A stretch of DNA of 64,000 bases from Blastocystis hominis. Lineage: Eukaryota > Sar > Bigyra > Opalinata > Blastocystidae. A program made the translations under genes and the position numbers. Below are positions 49,352 through 59,642 of this stretch, piece by piece; position 1 is the first letter of the stretch, and every line of letters begins with the position of its first letter. Under the pieces are notes generated by a model. The model did not search any database. It saw only the letters and a program-made list of their open reading frames with translations, and had not been told where the DNA came from. The DNA lies in contig NW_013171849.1 of the NCBI RefSeq assembly GCF_000151665.1, positions 548,480 to 612,479 on the forward strand, written 5' to 3'.

Positions 49352-50451
49352 ATGAAAAATTGCCTAGTACTCATTTCGATTGTTCTTTTAAGTGTCTGCT
49401 ATGCAGGCAGGGATTTTTACAAAATATTGGGCGTTGATAGGTAACTTTGTGATTGTTGCTTGAATGGTGTAGAAAGGCCTCTAGTTCCGAAATTAAAAAA
49501 GCATATAGAAAGTTGAGTCTGAAGAATCATCCTGATAAGTGCAAAACCGAGGAGTGCAAAGTCGCTTATGCAGATATTCAGGCCGCTTACGATGCTCTTT
49601 CTGACGAGAATAAGCGACGTACATACGATAGCAAAGGAGAAGAGGGTCTTCAGGAGAGAGAACAGCAAGGCAACCAGCATGGCTTTAATCCCTTTGATAT
49701 CTTCGGTTTTGGTAATGCTGGTGGTAAAAAGCGAAACCAGGACATGCAGGCCACAGTTCCCGTAACCCTGGAAGAGCTTTACAACGGAGCTGAAAAGCTG
49801 TTCAATATCAACCGTGAAGAGCTCTGCGAACACTGCCATGGAACCGGAGCGGATGATCCTGATCATGTCCACACCTGTCCCGCTTGCAAGGGTTCGGGTG
49901 TCGTTCTGCAGCGAATCCAGCTGGCTCCCGGCTTTGTGCAGCAAGTTCAGCAGCCCTGCTCGAAATGTGGCGGCAAGGGTAAGATCTTCGATAAAATGTG
50001 CCACGTTTGCCACGGGCGGAAGCTCATGACGAAGCCGCATCAAATCAGCGTGGATATCGAGCGTGGTATGAAGGATGGCGAACAGATCGTGTTTGAGTAC
50101 GAGGGCAACCAGCACCCGGATTTGGATCCTGGACACATCATCGTGGTGTTGCAGCAACGCAAACACCGCTTGTTCACCCGCGATGGGAACGATCTGAAGA
50201 TGAACTTCAAGATCTCGCTGAAAGACGCGCTGCTGGGCTGGACGAACAGCGTCACGCATTTGGACGGACACACGGTGAAGTTCGGCAAGGAGCGCGTGAC
50301 GAAGCCTGGGGAGGTGCTGAAGATCGAGGGAGAGGGAATGCCGGTGCACAATTTCCCCTCGCAGAAGGGAGATTTGTACATTACGATCACGGTGGAGATG
50401 CCGAAGACGATCACGAAGGAGCAGCGCGATGCGATTTCCACGCTTTTCTAA
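49352..50451 (+). CDS. ER-lumenal DnaJ/Hsp40 (Scj1/ERdj3 type)
   Basis: Exons 49352-49440 and 49473-50451; 355 residues, encoded TAA; intron of 32 nt. Co-chaperone that stimulates an Hsp70 (BiP) ATPase. A signal peptide (MKNCLVLISIVLLSVCYAG) is followed by a J domain with RDFYKILGVDRKASSSEIKKA and the HPD tripeptide in NHPDKC, a Gly/Phe stretch (GFNPFDIFGFGNAGG), and a four-repeat zinc region (CEHCHGTG, CPACKGSG, CSKCGGKG, CHVCHGRK). Two C-terminal substrate-binding beta domains follow. No HDEL-type retention signal closes the protein. The first zinc repeat pair and lumenal targeting indicate the Scj1/DNAJB11 group. Confidence 0.93.
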
Positions 50452-50461
50452 GGGTTTTGAG

Positions 50462-50469
50462 TGTTTGTT
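50462..50469 (+). terminator. 3'-end octamer of the DnaJ gene
   Basis: Exact TGTTTGTT, ten bases after the TAA. Confidence 0.75.
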
Positions 50470-50788
50470 TGAGTAATAATGGAAGGAAGGAAGGAGAGAG
50501 GAGTTGTAAACGGGATGGTGATAAGAAGAAAAAGACAGAGAGAAGGAAGATTCATTTTTGAATGGATAACGGAGTGTAGTAAGACGATCTATTAGATATG
50601 GAGAATTGATTTTACCTGTTTTGTATCTATTCAAAGCCCTTCAAACAATCTGTCTGTCTTTCCACTACATTATCGATCCCTTTATGTATTTTTATCGATC
50701 TTCATTCATGTGAGAAACAATCAGAGTAAAAGAATGATTCATATCCGCATTTTCTTTCATCCTCCACGCCTCCACCCATCTCTTCACC

Positions 50789-50833
50789 CATTCATTCATC
50801 TCTTCATTCATTCATTCATTCATTCATTCATTC
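50789..50833 (-). repeat. (ATTC)n microsatellite
   Basis: Tetranucleotide run directly beside the minus-strand octamer; the reverse complement is the GAAT unit seen at 17419 and 28786. Confidence 0.85.
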
Positions 50834-50834
50834 A

Positions 50835-50842
50835 AACAAACA
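50835..50842 (-). terminator. 3'-end octamer of the acetyltransferase gene
   Basis: AACAAACA on the plus strand, 30 bases past the TAG. Confidence 0.75.
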
Positions 50843-50871
50843 AAAAACAACACATACACCAAAAAGCCAAT

Positions 50872-52090
50872 CTACAAATCGAATTCAAAGTCGTCCATCG
50901 AATCGGACCACGACGAAATCGAAATCTCGTCCATCATATCGCACAGCACTACCCTTCACCGTCCTTCCCTTCCCTACGATGATTATTCGACGTGAACTTT
51001 CTCGATCGCGAGTCCGAGTCATAACTGCTGCACGTGACCGTAAAATCCTCCGTATCGCTATCCTTCGCCTCCACGATGTCATAAAACTCTTCAGCTCAAC
51101 CCGACCCTTAATGCACACCCTTCAGCTCCAAGCGCGTCGCGAACGTCGTCACGTTGTCCATGCTTCCTTTCCCGCTCAACGCGCACCGAATCCGCTCCCC
51201 CAGCTCCTTCGCGCGGAAGAAATCCGCGGGAATCGGGAGGTCGATAACATAAAATAAACTGAATGTTAGATGAAACGCCCGGTTCCACGATTCCTCTTCG
51301 TAGACTTCGCGGCTGTGGCACTGCGTCATCCAGTTCAGAACGGCGGTGTTGTCCGGGTTGATCACGGCTTTGAGGTGTTGGATGCCGTTGATTTCGGCGA
51401 GCTGGGCATCAATGATGATGATTACATGGCTTACCATGCAGATTGCATAGAAGAGCGTTACGCCGATCCCTTGGCTCTGGAATTGGTCGATTACCGTCAC
51501 TGCCCACTCCGCAGTCGTGGGATCATCATCATCAACAAAGTAGCGCGCCGTGCCAACGCCCTGGAAACCAGGCTTGTCTAGGATTACACCCAGGCCGTTG
51601 TGGCTCGTGTAGTTAAGACGCGTAAAGTAATCTAGCTCTTTCTCTGTAAATGTCTTTTTAGCTGTCGTAAAGCGCATGAAAAGCGATCCTGATGATATTT
51701 CTCCCTTATCCAAAACTAGATAAGATCATCTTGACAAGAACTTACTTGAATGCATTTTGGACCGGTCGGAAGGAATAATCGGCCTCATAATAAACGAATC
51801 GCTTTGATTTTTTGGCACGGTAAAGCTAGATTCAAAAAAACGAAATTGTTTCGTACGTAAGCGTATGAGAGCTGACAAAATCCATTAGTTCATCTATATC
51901 TGGAAGATCTGGAATCGTAATGCGATGCTTTACGGGTAGAGCTTCCTTTACTGTTTCTGCCGCAGGCTCCGAGGTCTGAACGTTCCCTTCAGAAGCGTTT
52001 TCTGCATATCAATCGTTTGCAAACAAATCCACTTGAACCTTCCGTAGAACCCTGCGAGCTCGACTGCTCGTGGGAGGAGTGTCCAACCAT
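50872..52090 (-). CDS. GNAT-family acetyltransferase (bacterial Pat-like)
   Basis: Exons 52039-52090, 51857-52001, 51746-51825, 51435-51715, 51119-51401, 50978-51088, 50872-50948; 1029 nt, 342 residues, encoded TAG. The N-terminal 100 residues are acidic and Ser-rich. The GNAT fold starts at FIMRPIIPSDRSK, continues with SGSLFMRFTTAKKTFTEKEL, GVGTARYFVDDDDPTTAEWAVTVID, and the acetyl-CoA loop QFQSQGIGVTLF (Q-x3-G-x-G form), then LAEINGIQHLKAVINPDNTAVLNWM. The pattern resembles the acetyltransferase module linked to ADP-forming CoA ligases and bacterial Pat enzymes, so transfer from bacteria is possible. The acidic tail (SWSDSMDDFEFDL) is reached with a 29-nt intron (50949-50977). The substrate is unknown. 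Confidence 0.8.
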
Positions 52091-52167
52091 CCTCCCAAAA
52101 AACGATGCGATTCCTCGAAACATCAACAAATTGAAAATGTACAACGGGAATCGCGGTTTTGCTTCCA

Positions 52168-52175
52168 AACAAACA
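52168..52175 (-). terminator. 3'-end octamer of the RPB1 gene
   Basis: AACAAACA on the plus strand, about 23 bases past the RPB1 stop. It lies only about 78 bases upstream of the start codon of the next minus-strand gene. Confidence 0.75.
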
Positions 52176-52198
52176 ATCCAATCCAGCCAATCCAAGTT

Positions 52199-55100
52199 TT
52201 ACTCCTTCGTGTTTTCGCCCTTCTTCGCGTCTTTGCTGCTCTGCATCGCTCCGGACCCACTGGAGTTGAGGTAGGCCGGGGAGGTGGGTGAGTACGCCGG
52301 CGATGTGGGTGAGTAGGCCGGAGACGCCGGCGAGTAAGCAGGGGATGCAGGCGAGTAGGCCGGCGACGCTGGCGAGTAGGCGGGCGATGCCGGTGAGTAG
52401 GCCGGTGAGGTAGGAGAGTAGGCAGGGGAGGTAGGAGAATACGCCGGTGAGGTCGGCGAGTAGGCCGGCGATGTGGGAGAATAGGCAGGAGACATGGGCG
52501 AGTAGGCGGGCGAGGTGGGGCTGTACGCCGGGGAGGTGGGGCTGTAGGCAGGGGAGGTGGGCGAATAGGCAGGGGAGGTCGGAGAATACGCCGGCGATGT
52601 GGGCGAATAGGCGGGCGAAGTCGGTGAATAGGCCGGCGACGTCGGTGAGTAGGCCGGTGAGGTAGGCGAATAAGCGGGCGAGGTAGGGCTGTACGCCGGC
52701 GAGGTAGGCGAATAGGCCGGTGAAGTCGGCGAATAAGCCGGAGATGTCGGTGAGTACGCCGGCGATGTGGGCGAATAGGCCGGCGACGTGGGACTGTAGG
52801 CCGGCGAATTGGGCGAGTAGCTGGGACTGGTGATGTAGGAGGGCGACATGGGGCTGTAGCCCATCCCGTCCGAGGGCGCCACGCCCGCGGCCCCGATGGA
52901 GTGCTGCGGCGACGCGGAGAGCGCGGTGTAGTCCGTGCCCGGCGAGGCGAAGCCGGAACTGGGCGAGAAGAACGGGGAGTCGGTGGTGGTGTCGAAGAGG
53001 TTCGGGAACACGGGCGAGCTGTAGTCGCTCACCGTGTTGTCCTCGTCGTCCGGCTATCCCTCAGCCTCGCCCCGCTCGCCTACCACAAAGCGGCGCGAGA
53101 GCCCGTCGCCCTCCACCGCGACGTCCACCGCCTCGTTGAGCTTCTTGGTGTCGAGGTACACGTCGAACACGCCGGTGCCGGTCGGCAGCAGCTGCCCCGT
53201 CATCACGTTCTCCGACACGCCGAGCAGCTTGTCCTTCTCGCCGAACACCGCGGCCTCCATGAAGATCTCCTGGGTCTCCTCGTAGGACGCCTTCTGCAGC
53301 GGCGAGGTGTCGATGCGGTTGATTCCGTTGCGCGTGATGGGCATCAAGAACCCCTTGTACGTCATCACGTCGCACAGCATGGAGAGGTGGCGATGGTTCA
53401 CGTAGGACCCATCGAAGCTGATCACCATGCGGATCTCCTTCATCAGCGCGCGCCGCGCCGCTTCGATTCCCAGCACCTCGAAGATCTCGTTGATGTCGTT
53501 CGTGTAGATCTTCGTGAAGTCCAGCGACTCCTCCGCCATCGCGCCGCGCAGGTTCGACCCGTCCGTCTGCAGCACGTACTCCCTACGCTCAAGCCCCGCC
53601 CGCTCGCCCACTTGCGCGGCGCGCTGCTGCTGGCCGCGTCCTCGTCGTCGAACTCGTTGATCGTCTCCTCGCTGATGTACACGGTGTCGATGCCCGGCGT
53701 GCCGAAGAGCACCAGCTGCGACTGCAGCACGTCCAGCGTGTACTTGAGCAGCACGTCGCCGGAGACCTTCTCCACGCTGGTGTTCTCCTCCTCCAGGAAG
53801 TAGCGGATCTGGATCACCGGGTTGGAGTCGTTGTCGTTCGACGCGATCGTCGAGATCTTCAGCCCCGTGAGCTCCTTGATCTGCTCGGCGATCACCTGCG
53901 GCGAGATCTTCTTCGCCACGATCATCTGCTGGTTCAGCACCAGGCGCAGCATCCAGGACGACAGCATCGCGGGGTTCAGATCTTCGGTATCGAAGAAGTT
54001 CTTCACCAGCACGGCGTCCTGCTTCACCACCGTGTTCACCGGGTCCGGATCGTAATAAATCTCCGCCGACGAGATCACCTTGTCCAGCGTCGCCAGGCCC
54101 AGCGTGTTCTGGATGCGCTGCGCGTCCTCGCGGCTTCCGCGCAGGTCCTTCCGCAGCTTCAGCGTCATCGTCGGCGTCGAGATCTCCTTCACGCAGTTGA
54201 TGATCTCCTCCAGACGCGGCACGCCCAGCGTCACGTTCTTCGCGGACACACCGGCGAAGTGGAACGTGTTCAGCGTCATCTGCGTCGCGGGCTCGCCGAT
54301 CGACTGCGCGGCGACGATTCCGCAGACCTCGCCCGCTGCCACCTGCGCCTTCATGAAGCGGTTCTCGATCTCCGCGATGAGCCAGTCGAACGCTTTGATC
54401 GTGAGCCGGTGCTCCTTCATCAGCGGCTTGCTCGCCAGCATGCTGCGCGCGAAGATCGAGAAGAGCAGCTTGGCGTTGTCCTGCGACTCGGGCATGCCCA
54501 CGCGGTTGCTGATCACGCAGATGCGCTTCAGCATGTCGCGGACCTGCACGATCACGTAGGACGGCGACAGGTCGGAGACGCCGTTCGGGTCCACGCGGAA
54601 ACGCGTCTTCGCGGTCCAGATCAGCCGGCTGATGTTCACGGGGAGATGGAACACGCGGACGTCCTGCACCTTCTGGTCGGTGACCGTGATGATGCTGCGG
54701 AGGTGCGTGCGGTCCTCGAGCAGCTGGTTGAACTCGGAGTCCAGCTCGTGCTGGCTGTCCAGGTCCTTCCGGATCGTCTCCACCGCCTCTACGCGTCATT
54801 CGATTCGACCTCGCCCACCGTGACTCATCCAGATCCGATCGGACACCGCGTCGCAGTACTCCAGTCGGTTGTACGCCAGGTCCCAGCGATACACGCGCGT
54901 CATGTCGCGCAGCTTCATGTGCAACGTCGGGATGCTCTGGTCCTCGATCCAGCGCGAGTCCATTCCGTCCTCGCCGTACAGGAACTGCACGATCTGACCT
55001 CGGCTGTTGCGCACCGTGCCGTCGTAGTACACCATCAAGTCCTCCATCGACTTGATCAAGCGGCGCTGAATGTATCCCGTCTTCGACGTCTTCACCGCCG

Positions 55101-57776
55101 TATCGATGATTCCTTCGCGGCCTCCCATCGCGTGGAAATAGAACTCTTGTGGCGTCAGTCCCTTCAGGTAGGAGTTCACGACGAAGCCGTGCGCGTCCGC
55201 TCCCAAATCGTCCTTGCAGAAATGCGGCAGCGTTCGATACATGAATCCGTACGCGATTCGCTTGCCATCCACGTTCTGCTGCCCCACGCAGCCGCTGATC
55301 TGCTGCAGATTCAGCGGCGCGCCCTTCGAGCCGGCCACGGCCATCGCCTGCAGCGAGTTGTCGCTCTTGAGATGCTTCATGATGGTCTTCTGCGTCTGGT
55401 TCGCCATCGTGTTCAGCTCGCTGTTCACCGACCACTCGAAGTACTGCTCGATCGTCTTGCCCGGCTGCTTCTCCAGCTGCTTGTGCTGCCCCTGCTGGAT
55501 CAGACTCGTCACCTTCCGCTTCGCCTTCGCGATCAGGTCCATCACCTCGTTCATGGTCTCGGGAGTCGGCACCATGTCGCCCAGCCCCACGGAGAACCCG
55601 CGGTTCATCAGCCAGTAGTTCACCATGCGCTGGTTCAGCCCCAGGAACGCCTTGGCCGCGTCGGGGCCGCGGTCATTCATCAGCACGTGCGTGATTCCCC
55701 CGCTCTTGGTGTTTCCGATGGAGTTCTTATCGATGATGCCCATGAGCAGCTCGCCCTCCTCGATGAGCACCTCGCAGTCCATCATGTTCAGCGGAACCTT
55801 CTTGTTCTTGTCGTACGGCGTCGAGAAGCGCTGGATGTTCAGATCTTTCTACGCATCAGCCCTCCACGCCGCGCGCACCGGCAGGATCAGCGAGTACATC
55901 TGCTTCCCCGTCCACAGAGGGACCAGTTTCCCGTCCTTGTGCGCGGTGACCGCGGGGATGGGGATGTTTCCGTCGAAGTCGTCGACCCACATGACCATGT
56001 TCATCATCATGTCCTTCGCGACGAACGTGTCTCGCTGCGTCAACTTCTGCGAGCCCAGCAGCGTGTCCTGCACGATGCCCATCACCGGCCCGTTACTCTT
56101 CGGCGAAATAATATTCTTATGCACCATCATCAGCTCGGTGACTTCGGCGCGCGCCTGCACCGTCTACTCCTCACTTCCTCTCTTCGCTGCGCACCTGCGG
56201 CACGTGGATGTTCATCTCATCGCCATCGAAATCGGCGTTGTACGGCGTGGTGCACGACAGATTCAACCGGAACGTCGAGTAGTTCAGCACGCGCACGCGG
56301 TGGCCCATGATCGACATCTTGTGCAGCGACGGCTGCCGATTGAACAGCACGATATCGCCATTGTTGATGTGCCGCTCCACGATCATCCCCTCCTTCAGCT
56401 GCGGGATCTACTTCGCACTCCTCCCGCGAGCTTCTACTCCGTTCGTGTACCGCAAATCATACCGCCGGCCGTCCAGATCGATGATGTACTTCGCGCCCGG
56501 CCACTTGTCGCGCTGGTTCACCAGTTTCTCCAATTCCTTGATGTTGTACCGCGTCACGCGCTCGGGGAACGTCAGGATCGCCGCCAGCGACTTCGGCACG
56601 CCCACCTCGTCGATGTCGATCGTCGGGTCCGCGGTGATCACCGACCGCCCGCTGAAATTCACTCGCTTGCCCATCAGGTTCCCGCGCACGCGGCCCGTCT
56701 TGCCCTTGATGCGCTGGCGGAACGTCTTCAGCGGACGCTTGTTCTTCTGGATCGCCTGCGGCACGTTCTTGCGCTCGTTGTCGCAGTAGTTGCTGTAGTA
56801 CGTCTGCAGCATCTCCAGGTCGTCGTCCATCCCGTTCCGGCCTTTCCCGCGGAAGCGCTACATCGAAAAGAGGAGGCGGAACGCACGTCGCCGCTGATGG
56901 CCTTGTTGGCCTTGAGGATGTTCGACAGCGCGTAGGTGATGTCGTCTTCGCTCGGCGTCGTGCTGCCCGGCAGCATCACAGGCGGACGCACCGCCAGAGG
57001 AGGCACCTGGGTAGAGAGGAGGCGCCAGAACCTACCGGGATTTCGCTGAGAATCATGTACTCCGGCTTGATTTCGGGGTAGTTGAACCCCATGAAGCGGC
57101 AGTCCTCCGGACTGATCTTGCGGAACAGGTCCTTCACCGAGGAGGGGGAGATGTAGTCGGAGACTTCCTGGTTGTCGTCGTTTTTGTATGTGATGAGGAT
57201 TTTGAGACTGCGGGAGAGCAGATGCGGCCAGGCCTACCTTTCCTTTTTATATTTGGCTTTGACGTGGCCGCAGCCTCCGTGCTCACGGCTGCAGTCCTTG
57301 ATCGTCTTCACGCGGTTGAAGACGCGCGATAACTTCCTGCAATTATCCGTGTCGGTTTCGTTCTCCGGAATGTCGCCCCGAGGAACCAGACACTTGCCAC
57401 AGTTGAAGCAGATGCAGGTAAGCACACGGTAGCTAGACATCACGGTTCTCGAAGAAGGGTACATGATATCGAGAAAACCGGTGTGGAATATTTCCGCGTT
57501 CAGGTGGATATGACCAAAATGGCCAGGACAATCCTCGTAAGAGCGATTACAGGTTTCACACTTCCCCGACGAACTAATCGTTCCCATTCGTGGATCATTC
57601 AGTCCTCCCTTGACCGGCTTTCCATTTGCAGATATTTCCACACGAGTAATTCCATTGTCTTCTCCACCAATACCAGTGGTCACAGAATTCTTCACAACCT
57701 CATCCGGAGACAGAATTCCAAAGTCAATGCTTCGAATACGTCGTAAAGGCGCTACTGTTCCACACAGCGGAGGCAT
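52199..57776 (-). CDS. POLR2A: RNA polymerase II largest subunit RPB1
   Basis: Ten exons: 57238-57776, 57036-57207, 56887-57006, 56438-56857, 56195-56407, 55879-56163, 54819-55848, 53612-54788, 53084-53582, 52199-53053; 5310 nt, 1769 residues; introns of 29-31 nt. Catalytic subunit of polymerase II. Visible: N-terminal zinc clamp ([20 protein letters not shown]), [27 protein letters not shown], the active-site magnesium triad [11 protein letters not shown], the bridge-helix and trigger-loop regions ([45 protein letters not shown]), and a C-terminal domain of about 26 YSPTSPA heptads (52270-52830). Heptad position 7 is alanine almost throughout; a few units are YSPASPA, and YSPM and YSPN variants occur. 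The start ATG gives [20 protein letters not shown], as expected. Confidence 0.97.
52268..52840 (-). repeat. RPB1 C-terminal heptad repeat
   Basis: About 26 tandem 21-base units encoding mostly YSPTSPA, with a block of four YSPASPA near the 3' end. Confidence 0.95.
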
Positions 57777-57820
57777 TTAAAATAGAAAAATCTATTCACA
57801 ACGATTAGCATTCAATAGCG

Positions 57821-58030
57821 TCATAGAAACAAACGAGCATACTCTATGTCGAAACAGTAAAATTTAGTGAGAGAAAAAAAGCTTCCAACTGGAATTTGCT
57901 CATGCGTAATTTGTGGAAAAAAACAAGCATTCGCAAGAATGTTCAAAACACGCAGTTCCTTTTTAGTAATTACAACACTTTGATTATCCACTTGTATATT
58001 TATGCAATCTTTCTTTTTGCTGACTTTCAT
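57821..58030 (-). CDS. Possible small protein, tentative
   Basis: A short frame between RPB1 and the Hsp70-like gene: MKVSKKKDCINIQVDNQSVV and onward, about 62-69 residues, with a charged N-terminus and an aromatic C-terminus. It has no domain I recognise. One hint of reality is that a variant octamer, CGTTTGTT (minus strand), lies where cleavage would leave TA in frame after FDIE, as in the tail-made stops of other genes. Equally, the region may just be the 3' UTR of the Hsp70-like gene and the RPB1 promoter. Confidence 0.25.
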   Translation of the reverse strand: MKVSKKKDCINIQVDNQSVVITKKELRVLNILANACFFPQITHEQIPVGSFFSLTKFYCFDIEYARLFL

Positions 58031-58061
58031 ATTCAAGCAACCTTTTCAATCAATCCATTAG

Positions 58062-59615
58062 TTAATTACGACTCGCTCCCATACGCTTCCTTCGCTCGCT
58101 CTCACTCAACTTGAATGCGGCTACACTCTCCTCAACTCGCTTCTTATGCGCCTCTCTCATATCATCCGAAATATGCTGAATGGCAAACCCTTGATAGCTC
58201 TTCTTATAGACGACCTTCGAACACTCCGAAACAATATGAACAATGTTCACCTTGTCGATCCAACACTTAAACACGATTTGTATAGCGTCCACCACAATAA
58301 ACGACTCATTGATAATATACGCGTCATTCTTCCTATGTGGATGGTCATAGAAGCACTGAACGCGCACTCGACTCGGACCATTCGGTCGGATATCCAAACA
58401 AAACTGACACACCTCGCTCGTTTCGTTCGCGTCGGTGCGTCTGAGCAGCTTTTCATTCCCCCCAATGGTCACTACAATATTGTATGGCAGCGGATCTTGC
58501 GGAGGAGAGCACTTCTCCATATCGAACTTGATGTCATGTGAATTGATGATCGACTCGCCTAACAGAAAGGCGCCTTGCGAAACATCATATAAAAACGTGT
58601 TCTGCTCGGTGATCTGGAGATTGGGATAGTGCTCGCGGATTTCGTTGCGAACAATGGGACAGGTGCACATGCCTCCAACAAAGAACAGAACGGTCTTCAA
58701 TTTTCGATCCAACTGGTTCAGCAACGCATCGATTAACACTTCCGTCTTTTTCACGTATTTTAAAATATGCTTTTTGCTGATTTCGGTTGATATGGTCACT
58801 CCATTTAGGTAAATCATATTTTTCGTGTTGTTGATCATCTTCATGCATTCGCGCGTTTGTTCCAGTAATTCTTTCCCTGACAACTTCGGATTTGCCTCTT
58901 GCACGATTTCCTGACTCAAATAATAACAACCCGTGTATGCCTCGCAGTAGTGGTCGATCAAATCAAACTGCTTATCATGCATATGGATCGCCGAGCAATC
59001 GAACGTGTAGCCTCCGAAGTCGTACACGATGATGTTGAACTCACTGCCGAATTCTTGCATGGTTTTAAAGGGATTCTGCATCAAACCGTGGATGATCGAG
59101 TAGGCAGCGGCGATTGGTTCGGGATAGACCGAAATCACCTCAAATCCTCCCAGTTCGATCGAATTGATGAGCTGTTGAACACTATAACGACTGAATGTCG
59201 TAGGGTATGTAATCGATGCCTTCATATCCTTTACGCCCGTTATAGTAGATGCGCTGTCATACACGTATTTCACGATTTCAGCGATGATATCCATGGTGTA
59301 AAGAGAAGACGTCGTATACCCAAAATTAATAACCATCTTATAGTCGTCCTTTCCTAAATGTTATAAAGGTGTAATATACAAACCATTCGAATCGACTTTT
59401 GCAAGTTCTTCCTTAATATTGGAAATAAAATAGCCGTTCTGATGCATCCCTGGAATCATCCTATTTTTGCATATCGAGATTTCCGAAAACAAAATATCAG
59501 CTCCATTCGGTCGAACAAGGGTTAATCCGTTTTGGGTGCGGACACACGCCTTCACCGACGTAGCTCCGAAGTCAATGCCCGTTACACCATTGCATTTAAT
59601 CCCAGAGTTATTCAT
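58062..59615 (-). CDS. Divergent Hsp70-like ATPase
   Basis: Exons 59384-59615 and 58062-59353; 507 residues, encoded TAA; intron of 30 nt. It keeps the actin/Hsp70 ATPase landmarks: the first phosphate loop GIDFGATSVKACVR, ITYPTTFSRYSVQQLINSI, YPEPIAAAYSIIHG, the second loop IIVYDFGGYTFDCSAIHM and the adenosine motif FFVGGMCTCPIVRNEI. These are weak and shifted from canonical Hsp70 (for example GGMCTCPIV in place of GGSTRIP), and the substrate-binding part is short, with no lid and no EEVD. It could be an Hsp110-, Hsp70-Z-like or parasite-specific member. The gene is AT-richer than RPB1. No exact octamer follows its stop. It is divergent from the HARBI1-like gene, with 27 bases between start codons. 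Confidence 0.75.
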
Positions 59616-59642
59616 TTTTTGTTTTTTCGTCAGTTAACTTGA

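Larger units (their letters stand above)
50452..50871. other. Convergent intergenic region with two 3' ends and a microsatellite
   Basis: 420 bases without a gene. It contains the DnaJ octamer (50462-50469), an (ATTC)n run (about 50789-50833) and the minus-strand octamer of the acetyltransferase gene (50835-50842). Confidence 0.6.

Noticed and set aside
50885-51118. Alternative C-terminus of the acetyltransferase (FVVVRFDGRL)
   Set aside because: The 29-nt intron at 50949-50977 gives a better acidic end (SDSMDDFEFDL) and a well-formed TAG-ending intron.
54259-56310. Long plus-strand frame opposite RPB1
   Set aside because: Antisense shadow of GC-rich RPB1 codons; composition is typical of such shadows.
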